Positions 8,742-16,434 of a DNA stretch of 64,000 nt are shown in pieces. Position 1 is the stretch's first letter. Every line of letters starts with the position of its first letter. Below the pieces are notes generated by a model. It was not told the DNA's origin, did not search any database, and was given only the letters and a program-made list of their open reading frames with translations. The stretch is taken from the NCBI GenBank assembly GCA_002409965.1, contig DHON01000112.1, positions 363 to 64,362 of the forward strand. The letters run 5' to 3'. The stretch is from Firmicutes bacterium UBA5389. Its GTDB lineage: Bacteria > Bacillota > DTU025. Made by a program: the position numbers and the translations under genes.

Positions 8742-9509
8742 TCACACACAGACAAGGCGCACGCCCTGTCGCTCCAAAGCCTCTTTGCGGTCTGCGGCAA
8801 GATCGTTGTCGGTGATTACCGAAGTGAACTGGTTCAACCGCCTGACCTCAACGAGAGAGCCTATTCCGAACTTGCTGCTATCAACAACAAGGTGCGTGTT
8901 GTTCGCCGCCGCGCAGACTAGAGCCTTGATGCTGGCCTTCTCGGGGTTTGGAGACATGAGCCCGATTTCCATGTCAACAGCGTGGGCGCCCACAAACGCC
9001 CGGTCGGCCCGGATCGTGCGGAAGAAATTCTCAGCGTGGCTTCCGACCATGGAGTAGACACCCTGCTGCACAGTACCTCCGGTGCCTATCACGGTGAGCA
9101 GCGGACAATCAGAAAGCTCATTCAGAATGCAGATATCGTTGGTTACAACGGTGAGACCATCTGGGGGGCGATTTCTCAGGAGCATGGCGATGAAGTAGGT
9201 AGTTGAGCCCGCATCCAGGATTATGCTTTCTCCTGGTTTGATCAGATCCACAGCAGCTCGCGCAATGGCCTGTTTCTGCCGAACGTGCTCGTGCCGTTTG
9301 GCACGGTAGGGCGTCTCCGCGAGCAGCCTGTCATTGGCCACAGCGCCGCCATGGGTGCGCCTGAGCAAGCCCGAACACTCCAGTTGCCGAAGATCTCTGC
9401 GAATGGTCATCTCAGAAACGCGAAGCATTCCGGCTAGTTCAGGCACTTGAGCGCTGCCGCGCTGCTGCAGAAAATCGACTATGCGATGCCTTCGCTCCTC
9501 AGCAAGCAG
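8742..9509 (-). CDS. DeoR/GlpR-family transcriptional regulator, probable CTG start
   Basis: A DeoR-family repressor. The N-terminal winged helix begins LLAEERRHRIVDFLQQRG with recognition helix SEMTIRRDLRQLE. The C-terminal sugar-phosphate sensor domain (DeoRC) has LDAGSTTYFIA, TVVTNDICI, GGTVQQGVYSMVG and KASIKALVCAAA. I place the start at CTG 9509. A near-perfect anti-16S match (GGAGGTGATCC, 9512-9522) lies 8 bases upstream, and the product (M)LAEERR... then matches the family N terminus at 255 residues. ATG 9587 is in frame but has no ribosome binding site and adds 26 residues lying over the operator repeats. It heads the sugar-acid operon and probably represses it until a phosphorylated intermediate accumulates. 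Confidence 0.85.
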   Translation of the reverse strand: MLAEERRHRIVDFLQQRGSAQVPELAGMLRVSEMTIRRDLRQLECSGLLRRTHGGAVANDRLLAETPYRAKRHEHVRQKQAIARAAVDLIKPGESIILDAGSTTYFIAMLLRNRPPDGLTVVTNDICILNELSDCPLLTVIGTGGTVQQGVYSMVGSHAENFFRTIRADRAFVGAHAVDMEIGLMSPNPEKASIKALVCAAANNTHLVVDSSKFGIGSLVEVRRLNQFTSVITDNDLAADRKEALERQGVRLVCV

Positions 9510-9539
9510 TTGGATCACCTCCAACCGTCCTCGTGTTGA

Positions 9540-9594
9540 TGTTCGATATTGGCCATTTGTTCGATTTTGTCCATTTGCTGGTGTCATAGTTCGA
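9540..9594. promoter_or_regulatory. Tandem DeoR/GlpR-type operator repeats upstream of the regulator
   Basis: Two direct 18-base repeats, 9540-9557 and 9558-9575, share TGTTCGAT-N6-CCATT with two mismatches. A third half-site, AGTTCGA, lies at 9588-9594. TGTTCGAT and its complement ATCGAACA are the half-sites known for GlpR-like DeoR proteins. They fall just upstream of the inferred CTG start of the DeoR gene, in the gap with the divergent TPR gene, as expected for an autoregulated operon operator. I found no convincing -35/-10 pair to place the promoter exactly. Confidence 0.6.
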
Positions 9595-9745
9595 CCCGTG
9601 ATGGCGCGATTCCTTCTTGCCGAACAGAAAAAGTTGAAATCACCCGTCTGGGCGATACTCCTTTCGGACACGCCGTGGTAGTCTGACGTTGACGTCCGCG
9701 CACACGTATCGCACGGCCGAATCAGGTGGAAGGTGGGTTTCTTTT

Positions 9746-10630
9746 ATGGGAGGAGTCGCTGACGCCGAGTCACAGGCCCAAATCGCGTCGCGAGCTATTC
9801 GATCTGAGTCTGACGCGGCTCGAATGCTCCCCCACCTGCGGCTAGTCGCCCAGCTGTGGTGGATGGCCGGAGACGAAGGCGAAATGGAACGAGTGATGGC
9901 GCGGGCTCTGGAAAGCGCCCAAGGCAACGCGGAGCATCTGGCGGACGTGGCCGACTCGTGGGCTTGCTTCGGCGAACACGGCAGAGCCATCGAGATCGCC
10001 AGAGCGGCTCTCGATCTTCAACCCAGCCAGGGCCGCGCCCTGCACGTGCTGGGCTCGTCGCTGCTTGAGATCGGCGATGTCGAAGAAGGAATCGTAGCAT
10101 TGTACGAAGCGGCCAAGGCCGAGCCCGACCAGGTTGAAACCCATCTGCGTTTGGGTGTTGCGCTGATCCATGTCGGCAGGCCCGATGTCGCCCTCAGGGC
10201 ATTCGATTTCGCCGCGATGGTCGACCCCGACGGCGCCGATGATCCTTATGCTCGAGTATGGCGCGCATTCGCCTTAGCAGGCACGGGTCGTAACGAGGAA
10301 GCCTTCGAGTCTGTGGAGGGGCTGGAGGCGCAGACGCCCGGCAACGTGGAACTCAGTGTTCTGCTGGCCACGTTCTACGGTACGGTCGTAGGCCGTCCCG
10401 ATATGGCCATTCCCCTGCTGACGCAGGCCCTCGACGACGAGCCCGAGCACAGCATCGCCAGTGTAGGGTTGGTGACCGCCCTTGAGGCGTGCGGATACCG
10501 CGCCGAGGCCGACGAAGCCTTGGAGCAACTTCGCGAGTTCGATTCTGTGAGCGCGGCGCGGGTGGATCATGCCCGTGCAACCCGTGATCGCAAGCGCCAG
10601 GGCATTTCAAACATGTCGGCCGCGCACTGA
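9746..10630 (+). CDS. TPR-repeat protein
   Basis: A 294-residue soluble protein made of helical pairs with tetratricopeptide spacing. Examples are WACFGEHGRAIEIARAALDL, LEIGDVEEGIVALYEAAKAE and LRLGVALIHVGRPDVALRAF, each about 34 residues with small/aromatic positions in register. No signal peptide or catalytic motif is visible, so it is probably a protein-interaction scaffold. The start ATG 9746 follows a purine-rich GGAAGGTGGG; an upstream in-frame start at 9689 would add 19 unconserved residues. It is divergent from the DeoR gene and convergent with the P-type ATPase gene (11-base gap). Its partner is unknown. Confidence 0.75.
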   Translation: MGGVADAESQAQIASRAIRSESDAARMLPHLRLVAQLWWMAGDEGEMERVMARALESAQGNAEHLADVADSWACFGEHGRAIEIARAALDLQPSQGRALHVLGSSLLEIGDVEEGIVALYEAAKAEPDQVETHLRLGVALIHVGRPDVALRAFDFAAMVDPDGADDPYARVWRAFALAGTGRNEEAFESVEGLEAQTPGNVELSVLLATFYGTVVGRPDMAIPLLTQALDDEPEHSIASVGLVTALEACGYRAEADEALEQLREFDSVSAARVDHARATRDRKRQGISNMSAAH

Positions 10631-10641
10631 CGCGCAGTGGA

Positions 10642-12672
10642 TCACAGGTTTTGGGCGGCTCGGGGCCGCCTTGGCCCGCCGTAGGCTCTGGTGGCGTTGA
10701 GCACTGCGATCAACGCCACGCCAACATCGGCAAACACGGCGCTCCACATGCCGACGATCCCCATGGCGCCCAGGGTCAGCACGCCTGCCTTCACGGCCAG
10801 AGAGAACACGATGTTCTCCAGCACCACCCTGTGGGTGCATCGCGCGATTTCGATGGCATCGGCGATCCGAGCAGGGTTGTCGTCCATGATCACCACATCC
10901 GCGGCCTCGATGGCCGCGTCCGAGCCCAGTGCGCCCATGGCGATGCCCACGTCCGCGCGGGCGAGCGCGGGCGCATCGTTTATGCCGTCTCCCACGAAGG
11001 CCACCGCGCCGGCCCTTCGCCCGCCCGACGCCTGCCTGGCGCGGTCTGCCATTATCGTCTCGAGCGCCTCGACCTTCTGCCCGGGCAGCAGGTCGGCGCG
11101 GTACTCGTCTATGCCTACCTCCGTTGCCACCTGTTGGGCGACTCGGCTCACATCGCCCGTCAGCATGACGAGGCGGTTCACCCCTGCCGCCTTGAGCCTC
11201 CGCACGGCCTGCTCCGCTCCCGGCTTGACCACATCAGCCACGCGTATGCGTCCTGCCAGCACTCCGTCTTTGGCCACGTTCACCACAGTGCCATCGGTCA
11301 CGCACACATCATGCGGCACGTTCTCGCGGTGCAAGAGCCGATCATTGCCGGCCAGAACCGACTGGCCGGCTACAACGGCCCGCACGCCCATCCCGCTCAC
11401 CTCATCGCTTGCGGTGATGGACGACTCGTCTATCGCCCTGCTCTCCAGCCCGCCGTTTTGGTAGGATTCGCGTATGGACGCGGATACCGGGTGATTCGAG
11501 TGGGCGCCTGCGTGAGCCGCCAGCCTCAACACCTCGCACTCGGCCACGCCCTCCTCGCCCTGCACTTCGACAACGCGGAATGAACCTGCCGTCAGCGTGC
11601 CCGTCTTGTCGAATACTACGGTATCCACACGGCTCAGGGTCTCAAGGAAGCTGGCCCCCTTCACCAGTACTCCGCGGCGCGAAGCGCCGCCTATGCCGGC
11701 GAAGTAGCCCAGCGGAATAGAGATCACCAGAGCACACGGGCACGAGATGACCAGCAGGACCAGGGCTCTGTGAATCCACACGGCGAACGCCTGCCCGGGA
11801 GCGAAGAACGGAGGTATCACAGCTACGGCCGCGGCCAGCGCGACCACCGCCGGGGTGTAGTACCTGGAGAAACGGGTGATGAAGCGCTCCGTGCGCGCCT
11901 TGCGCGTGGATGCCTCCTCCACAAGCTGCAGAACGCGCGCCGCCGCCGACTGGGCGTAGGGCCGCACCACTCGCAGGGTCACTGCCGCGCGGATGTTGAC
12001 CATGCCCGCTAGAGCCTCATCCCCCGGCCCCATGGCCCGCGGCATCGACTCTCCGGTCAAAGCGGACGTGTCCATTGAGGTCTCGCCGCCCATGACCAAA
12101 CTGTCCAGAGGGACACGCTCGCCTGGCCTCACCTGAATGAGCTCGCCGGGCAGTACGTCCTCTGGAGCGACCTTCTCCACCTTATCGCCCCGGGCGACAC
12201 TGGCGTATTCCGGGCGGATGTCCATGAGCGCCCTGATTGACCCTCGCGAACGTTCCACCGCCATATCCTGAAGGTACTCGCCCACTGAGAAGAAGGCCAT
12301 GACGCCCGCGGCCTCAGGCATCTCGCCTATGGCCATTGCGCCCAGCGACGCCAGCGCCATCAGCGAGTTCTCGTCGAACATGCGCCCGGCGGCGATGCCG
12401 CGAACCGCGCCTCGAAGAACACGCCAGCCTGCAACGGCGTATGACAAGATTAGTGCGACTTTCCACACAACTGCAGCGCCGGGAAACGCGCCCCATGTCC
12501 TGACGGTCATCCCGACCGCAAGAAGCCCAAGCGCAAGGATGATCTCGCTCGGCGATGTGTGAGACTCGCCATCGCGGCAATGCCCGTGGGCGTGGTTATG
12601 GCCATGTCCGTCATCATGGCCGTTGCAGTAATGGCAATCGCAACCACCTATGTCAGGCTTCTCTGCCCCCAC
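10642..12672 (-). CDS. Zn2+/Cd2+-type heavy-metal P1B ATPase with His-rich N terminus
   Basis: A 676-residue P1B ATPase. Membrane metal site CPC is at 311-313, phosphorylation motif DKTGT at 355-359, the SNHP nucleotide-binding histidine near 393, and [11 protein letters not shown] in the hinge. The last membrane helix has ADVGVALIAVLNATR, the pattern of Zn/Cd/Pb pumps rather than copper pumps. The usual N-terminal GMTCxxC domain is replaced by a short stretch rich in His and Cys (about residues 11-38), a likely flexible metal collector. GTG 12672 lies inside the end of the upstream arsR gene (20-base overlap), giving translational coupling to its metal sensor. It exports metal from the cytoplasm at the cost of ATP. 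Confidence 0.94.
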   Translation of the reverse strand: MGAEKPDIGGCDCHYCNGHDDGHGHNHAHGHCRDGESHTSPSEIILALGLLAVGMTVRTWGAFPGAAVVWKVALILSYAVAGWRVLRGAVRGIAAGRMFDENSLMALASLGAMAIGEMPEAAGVMAFFSVGEYLQDMAVERSRGSIRALMDIRPEYASVARGDKVEKVAPEDVLPGELIQVRPGERVPLDSLVMGGETSMDTSALTGESMPRAMGPGDEALAGMVNIRAAVTLRVVRPYAQSAAARVLQLVEEASTRKARTERFITRFSRYYTPAVVALAAAVAVIPPFFAPGQAFAVWIHRALVLLVISCPCALVISIPLGYFAGIGGASRRGVLVKGASFLETLSRVDTVVFDKTGTLTAGSFRVVEVQGEEGVAECEVLRLAAHAGAHSNHPVSASIRESYQNGGLESRAIDESSITASDEVSGMGVRAVVAGQSVLAGNDRLLHRENVPHDVCVTDGTVVNVAKDGVLAGRIRVADVVKPGAEQAVRRLKAAGVNRLVMLTGDVSRVAQQVATEVGIDEYRADLLPGQKVEALETIMADRARQASGGRRAGAVAFVGDGINDAPALARADVGIAMGALGSDAAIEAADVVIMDDNPARIADAIEIARCTHRVVLENIVFSLAVKAGVLTLGAMGIVGMWSAVFADVGVALIAVLNATRAYGGPRRPRAAQNL

Positions 12673-13012
12673 CCCGGCTCACCTTCCTCTCGGTTCTGGC
12701 CGCGTCCAGCTGGCCCTCTTCCTCGTAATGCTCCTGCGCCACTCGGATAAGGCTCAAAACGTGGTCGTCGGCCGGCGAGTAGAAAACGTGCCTCCCCTCG
12801 GGTCGAGCCTTCACCAGTCGAAGCGCTTTCAGCAGACGAAGATGGTGAGACACCGCCGGCGTACTGATCCCAAGTATCTCAGACAGCTCGCACGTGCACA
12901 GCTCCTCCAGGAACAGCAGGTAGAGTATCCTGCACCTCGTTTCGTCGCCGAGCACGCGGAAGATCTCGGAGATCCCCGCCACCTCTGGTATGCGTCTCTT
13001 CAGACTGCCCAC
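12653..13012 (-). CDS. ArsR/SmtB-family metal-sensing repressor
   Basis: A 119-residue winged-helix repressor. It contains IFRVLGDETRCRILYLL, the ELCTCELSEILGIS segment with the ELCVCEL-like alpha-3 Cys pair used by CadC/ArsR sensors, the recognition helix STPAVSHHLRLLKALRLVK, and an EGRHVFYSPADDHV beta wing. His/Asp/Glu residues follow in the C-terminal helix (DDHVLSLIRVAQEHYEEE), as in alpha-5 sites of SmtB/CzrA zinc sensors. GTG 13012 is the start, with GGAGG seven bases upstream (13020-13024); upstream reading passes through the operator and promoter. It should repress itself and the downstream ATPase until Zn, Cd or a similar ion binds. Confidence 0.93.
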   Translation of the reverse strand: MGSLKRRIPEVAGISEIFRVLGDETRCRILYLLFLEELCTCELSEILGISTPAVSHHLRLLKALRLVKARPEGRHVFYSPADDHVLSLIRVAQEHYEEEGQLDAARTERKVSRGGGREA

Positions 13013-13068
13013 ATCCGCGCCTCCTCGCCATGCAGCGGTCGGCGCCGGGGCCGGCTGCACCACGATTC

Positions 13069-13094
13069 GACGATTAAACAAGTGTTTAATCGTC
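13069..13094. promoter_or_regulatory. Perfect 12-2-12 palindromic operator for the ArsR/SmtB repressor
   Basis: Arms GACGATTAAACA (13069-13080) and TGTTTAATCGTC (13083-13094) are exact inverted copies separated by AG. The 12-2-12 spacing is the established SmtB/CzrA/CadC operator architecture. The site covers the predicted transcription start, immediately downstream of the promoter, so repressor binding would block initiation. Confidence 0.9.
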
Positions 13095-13100
13095 AAGCCA

Positions 13101-13129
13101 ACACTATCCCTGTGACAGCTGTATGTCAA
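13101..13129 (-). promoter_or_regulatory. Sigma-A-type promoter of the arsR-ATPase operon
   Basis: On the minus strand TTGACA (13124-13129) is followed by a 17-base spacer and TAGTGT (13101-13106). The -35 is consensus and the -10 matches 3 of 6. The predicted start falls near 13094, at the edge of the palindromic operator. Confidence 0.6.
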
Positions 13130-13229
13130 GGCCCGGATTACTGCCCAGATCACTGCCTTGCCGGACCCCACCACAGTCGTGCTGACTCTATTGCCTGACT
13201 TGCTGCACGCCGTGCAGCGGTCAGTCGCA

Positions 13230-14636
13230 TCAGGGGCCTTTTCCGGCCAGGTCGCGCCGGACGATCTTCTGGATGATGCGGTCTACTCCGGCCACATCGC
13301 GCAGCGCCTCATCGGAAAGTCGATGGTAGATGGACGCCCGCAATTCTTGCAGCGCACCTACATCGTCGCGTACGAGAGCCGCGGCGATTTGGTTCTCCGT
13401 GTCCTCAAGGCCATCGCAGTCGATGTAGCCCTGCTCGGTCCACTGCTCCACAAGAGCCAGGGCTTCGCTCTGCGCAAGCCGGTCACCGCCGGGCCTGGGT
13501 CCGTACAGAATCGCTCTGGCCTGCGCGATGGCTTGCTCCCTGCCGGCGGGAGGAAGTGCGCAGTAGGCCTCCCAGTCCAGCCCGGCCATCCACAGGACCG
13601 CGTCTGCATAACACTCGTAGTCATACAGATCGGGATCGTCCGGTCTTTCCTCGCAGACCTTGCGTATGGCGCCGATAGACTCGGGCGTGCACATGAGCGC
13701 CAAGAGTGAGAGGGCTTCATCTCGCACCCACGGATCAGGATGGTTGCAGAACGGAATGGCGTACGATACCGCGCGCTCGTCGCCGAACTGGTAGAGCGCC
13801 CATAGGGAGGCCTGGATGTCGTCTACATCGTCCGATGCCAGCCCGATCAGCACACGCTCCCAGTCCCTCGCGCGCCCGTGCCATCCCAGCAGGCGAATGG
13901 CCGCTCGACGTATGCCCGCCGTCTCGCCCTCGAAGGCAAGGCGCCTGGCCACAGGCAGCGCCTCCGCATATTCAGACGTGCATAGCACAGCCAGGGCTGA
14001 CTCTGCCATTGTCGCATTGCCCGATTCGACCACGACCTCAAGAAGCACGGGGTAGCCCGCCGGACCATAGGCGCCCCACACGAAATCCAGGGCGAGGGGC
14101 CACTCAATGTCCAGGTAGTACTGGGGTACGAACGTGGAGCCTGATTTATCGCCGAGGAAGGCGACAAGCATCGGAAGCGCCCTTGGATCCCGCGTGAGCG
14201 CCGCCTCGTAAGCAGTGTAGAAGACGTAGGGATATTGCTCTTCAAACGGCACTCGGCGCCAGATCTCGGCGATCACAGCCGCCTCGTCAAGCCCGCCTAT
14301 GCGCCACAGCAGGGCTGCCGCGCTTAGCTTGAAGTAGTAGTCCTCATCGCCGCTCGACTGCAACGCATCCAGCTCGGCAAGGAGCGCCGCTCGGCCGGCC
14401 GAGCCGGCCCCAGTCAGCGTTTCCCAGGCGGCGCCGATCTCCTGCGCCTTCGCCGCCTTCTCCTCGCATGGCAGAATATCGAAGTCGATGCCCCGCATAG
14501 CAGCCACAGCCGCCGAGAGAGCGGGATCCGCCATAACCCCATGCGCGGTCGCGAACGCCGTTTGGGACAGAATAGCCATTATTGCCGCAATCGCTATAAG
14601 CACGAACACAACATCGCCGGATCGCCGATGTCCCAC
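13230..14636 (-). CDS. Exported HEAT-repeat-like protein
   Basis: A 468-residue protein. The N terminus is a hydrophobic export or anchor segment (about residues 8-26, ending ATAHG). Alpha-helical repeats follow, about 30-40 residues each, for example AESALAVLCTSEYAEALPVA, RRAAIRLLGWHGRARDWERV and WVRDEALSLLALMCTPES, typical of HEAT/armadillo-like proteins. No catalytic motif is visible. GTG 14636 has GGAGG nine bases upstream (14646-14650). It lies 107 bases beyond the DUF1667 gene on the same strand, so read-through from the glycerol operon is possible. A scaffold role at the cell surface is inference. Confidence 0.7.
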   Translation of the reverse strand: MGHRRSGDVVFVLIAIAAIMAILSQTAFATAHGVMADPALSAAVAAMRGIDFDILPCEEKAAKAQEIGAAWETLTGAGSAGRAALLAELDALQSSGDEDYYFKLSAAALLWRIGGLDEAAVIAEIWRRVPFEEQYPYVFYTAYEAALTRDPRALPMLVAFLGDKSGSTFVPQYYLDIEWPLALDFVWGAYGPAGYPVLLEVVVESGNATMAESALAVLCTSEYAEALPVARRLAFEGETAGIRRAAIRLLGWHGRARDWERVLIGLASDDVDDIQASLWALYQFGDERAVSYAIPFCNHPDPWVRDEALSLLALMCTPESIGAIRKVCEERPDDPDLYDYECYADAVLWMAGLDWEAYCALPPAGREQAIAQARAILYGPRPGGDRLAQSEALALVEQWTEQGYIDCDGLEDTENQIAAALVRDDVGALQELRASIYHRLSDEALRDVAGVDRIIQKIVRRDLAGKGP

Positions 14637-14743
14637 GTCTTCACGCCTCCTCACCACCGAGCTTCCTGACTACCGGATTTCATCTGGTGAAGACTATTCC
14701 CCTTCGCAAGACCTGTATCCTGCCGACCGCGCCGCGACCGCGG

Positions 14744-15121
14744 CTATCCCGCTTTCTCTGGCATTGATCGGCTCGCTATCACATCTACGCCGGTGCCCGC
14801 CACGTCCGCCACTACTACCTGGTGGATGTCGACAGGCGCGTTTACCCTGGCCTTCGCCATCTCGATGAGAGCCTGCCCTATCCTGTGTTTGGGGATCGGC
14901 TCCAGCGTGCGCACGGGTACCAGCGGCAAGAACCCGCCATACACTCTCACCGTAGACGTAACCGTCCTTTTCGGAGCGCACAGCTCGGCCTGGGCGTACT
15001 CAGCCCCTCTCTTGCAGGAATTGCCCTCTACGTCCAGAAGCTGTCCGTCCTCGACCGCCGCCCGCAGCCTGCACCCGACTGGGCAGACTATGCATGTGAG
15101 TTCACGGATCTCCCGAGTCAT
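14744..15121 (-). CDS. DUF1667 protein of the glycerol-3-phosphate oxidation cluster
   Basis: A 125-residue DUF1667 protein. It carries the N-terminal cysteine cluster CIVCPVGC (about 10-17), followed by NSCKRGAEYAQAE and the typical RTVTSTVRVYGG and LPLVPVRTLEPIPK segments. The four Cys could hold an Fe-S or zinc centre. In many Firmicutes and Thermotogae this small protein is encoded after the two FAD oxidoreductases that replace GlpABC, and probably acts in electron transfer; it has no settled function. Its ATG overlaps the preceding stop (ATGA, 15118-15121). Confidence 0.88.
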   Translation of the reverse strand: MTREIRELTCIVCPVGCRLRAAVEDGQLLDVEGNSCKRGAEYAQAELCAPKRTVTSTVRVYGGFLPLVPVRTLEPIPKHRIGQALIEMAKARVNAPVDIHQVVVADVAGTGVDVIASRSMPEKAG

Positions 15122-16434
15122 GCCTTAGCGCCCCCTTTGGGCCCCGCATCGCAGTCACGGGGCCTGACGCGCACGATGAGCCGAGTCTCGGAGCCAAATG
15201 CGGCAACGCCCGAACTCACCTTGCCTCGGGGTATGGTCAGCGCGATCATCTCGGCCGGACGCACCACCCGCTCGAACTTGCTGAACACCACCTGATCCCC
15301 GACCACCGCCTCCACCTGCACACGCTCGTCCGGCCGCGTCGCGCGCATGAACAGCCGTACGTCTCGCGCAGCCAGGTTGTCTAGGTGGAGTATGTGAGGC
15401 ACTACGTATCGTATCCCATCGCCCGCCCGGGTCCGGATAGTCAACCCGGCCGGCTGCCGCCCCGCTACAAACCGCGCCGCGCCCTCTCCCGCCGTCCAAG
15501 CCTCACGAGTGACATTGTCCACCAAATCGTGGATGTGGACCACATTGCCGCAGGCGAACACGCCTGGGACGGACGTCTCCATTTCATCTGTAACTACCGG
15601 CCCGCCAGTGACGGGATCGAGCTCGCCTCCCGCGTCCCGCGTCAGCTCGTTCTCGGGTATGAGGCCCACTGATAGAAGCAGCGTATCGCATTCGATGTCC
15701 CACTCAGTGCCGGGAATCGGTTTCAGGCTATCATCCACCCTGGCCACAGTAACCCCCGACACCCGCTCTTCCCCATGCACATCGACCACCGTGTGGCCAA
15801 GATACAGGGGAATGCCCTGGTCATTCAGGCATTGCACTATGTTGCGCGTCAGGCCGGACGGGAACGGCAGGATCTCAAGAACCGCCTCCACGCGCGCGCC
15901 CTCCCACGTCAGGCGCCTGGCCATAATGAGGCCTATGTCGCCCGAGCCCAGCACCACTATGCGCTTTCCGGGCATGTAGCCCTCCATGTTCACGAAACGC
16001 TGTGCAGCCCCGGCGGTGAACACGCCGGCAGGCCGCATGCCCGGTATGGTCACGGCGCCGCGGTTGCGCTCCCGCGCCCCCATGGCCAAGATGATCGCCT
16101 TTGCGCTGATCCGCATCAGTCCCCCACTGCGATTCACCGCGGTGATCCGCCCGCCGGGCGCGACCGAGAGAACCATGGTGTCGAGCATCGTCTCCACCCC
16201 GGCGTCTCGAGCCTCGTTGATGAAATGCTCTGCGTACTCAGGCCCCGTGAGCTCTTGCGACAACAGCTGCAGACCGAATCCGTTGTGTATGCACTGGTTC
16301 AAAATGCCGCCCAGCTCGCGGTCGCGGTCCATTAGGATCACGCGGCACGCGCCGCACTGCTTTGCCCGCGCAGCCGCGGCCAGGCCCGCCGGCCCCGCGC
16401 CTATAACTGCAATGTCACACTCTGCAATGCGCAC
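15118..16434 (-). CDS. FAD/NAD-dependent oxidoreductase, GlpB-like second subunit
   Basis: A 438-residue two-dinucleotide-fold flavoprotein. The FAD-binding VIGAGPAGLAAA is at 10-21, GARERNRGAVTIPG and GVFTAGAAQRFVNMEGYMPG follow, and the second dinucleotide motif is VVLGSGDIGLIMARRL near 160-175. A final FACGNVVHIHDLVDNV completes the FAD site. It belongs to the group that pairs with GlpA-like dehydrogenases and DUF1667 proteins next to glpK. It probably passes electrons from glycerol-3-phosphate oxidation to NAD(P) or a carrier. GTG 16434 has GGAGG nine bases upstream and overlaps the preceding gene by 20 bases. The redox partner is unproven. Confidence 0.88.
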   Translation of the reverse strand: MRIAECDIAVIGAGPAGLAAAARAKQCGACRVILMDRDRELGGILNQCIHNGFGLQLLSQELTGPEYAEHFINEARDAGVETMLDTMVLSVAPGGRITAVNRSGGLMRISAKAIILAMGARERNRGAVTIPGMRPAGVFTAGAAQRFVNMEGYMPGKRIVVLGSGDIGLIMARRLTWEGARVEAVLEILPFPSGLTRNIVQCLNDQGIPLYLGHTVVDVHGEERVSGVTVARVDDSLKPIPGTEWDIECDTLLLSVGLIPENELTRDAGGELDPVTGGPVVTDEMETSVPGVFACGNVVHIHDLVDNVTREAWTAGEGAARFVAGRQPAGLTIRTRAGDGIRYVVPHILHLDNLAARDVRLFMRATRPDERVQVEAVVGDQVVFSKFERVVRPAEMIALTIPRGKVSSGVAAFGSETRLIVRVRPRDCDAGPKGGAKA

